Made by a program: the position numbers and the translations under genes. Below the pieces are notes generated by a model. That model was not told the origin of the DNA and made no database searches. It worked only from the letters and a program-made list of their open reading frames with translations. Shown here one piece after another: positions 5,689-5,735 of a stretch of 5,735 nt of DNA (positions are counted from its first letter, which is position 1; each line of letters begins with the position of its first letter). Source of the stretch: HGM12669 sp048527645 (GTDB taxonomy: Bacteria; Bacillota; Clostridia; Oscillospirales; CAG-272); NCBI GenBank assembly GCA_048527645.1, contig DBGFNI010000048.1:1-5735 (forward strand), written 5' to 3'.

Positions 5689-5735
5689 ACACAGCGGGAG
5701 AAAAATATTTACATAAACTGCAATTTTCTTTTTCA

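Noticed and set aside
5708..5735. TTTACA at 5708-5713 as a -35 box for a gene to the right
   Set aside because: The matching -10 position falls at or beyond the end of the window, so it cannot be judged. The AT-rich end 5689-5735 holds nothing else I can support.

Overview
The window is GC-rich DNA that looks like the chromosome of an endospore-forming Clostridia-type Bacillota, probably of the Oscillospiraceae/Ruminococcaceae kind. That placement is inferred from a spoIID gene, a secreted triple-SLH protein with TRAM-type motifs, a DUF4349 lipoprotein, strong GGAGG-type ribosome sites and U-tract terminators. Nothing points to a plasmid, phage or insertion sequence: I saw no transposase, integrase, tRNA, rRNA or CRISPR array.

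Layout. (1) Positions 5-997, plus strand: a membrane-anchored DUF4340 protein, probably the last gene of an ABC-transporter operon whose other genes would lie left of the window. (2) Positions 998-1261: a convergent intergenic stretch with an 18-bp stem-loop, further hairpins and a terminator that can serve both flanking genes. (3) Positions 1262-2269, minus: SpoIID, the peptidoglycan lytic transglycosylase of forespore engulfment. (4) Positions 2496-3518, minus: a DUF4349 lipoprotein held at both ends in the membrane, with an ECF-sigma-like promoter candidate upstream. (5) Positions 3519-3810: a divergent promoter region. On the plus side it carries a near-consensus extended -10 sigma-A promoter with a 7-2-7 inverted repeat at the transcription start. 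(6) Positions 3811-4815, plus: AsnA, ammonia-dependent asparagine synthetase. (7) Positions 4910-5635, plus: a small exported protein that is almost only three SLH repeats, followed by a strong terminator at 5649-5688. No terminator or clear promoter is visible between asnA and this gene, so the two may be co-transcribed.

The genes do not form one pathway. They are three independent transcription blocks: the end of a transporter operon, a leftward cell-envelope/sporulation pair, and a rightward asparagine-synthesis plus cell-wall-protein pair. I see no convincing new multi-gene system. The best second looks are the asnA operator with its T-box-free short leader, the ECF-like promoter before the DUF4349 gene, and the hairpin-rich convergent intergenic region.
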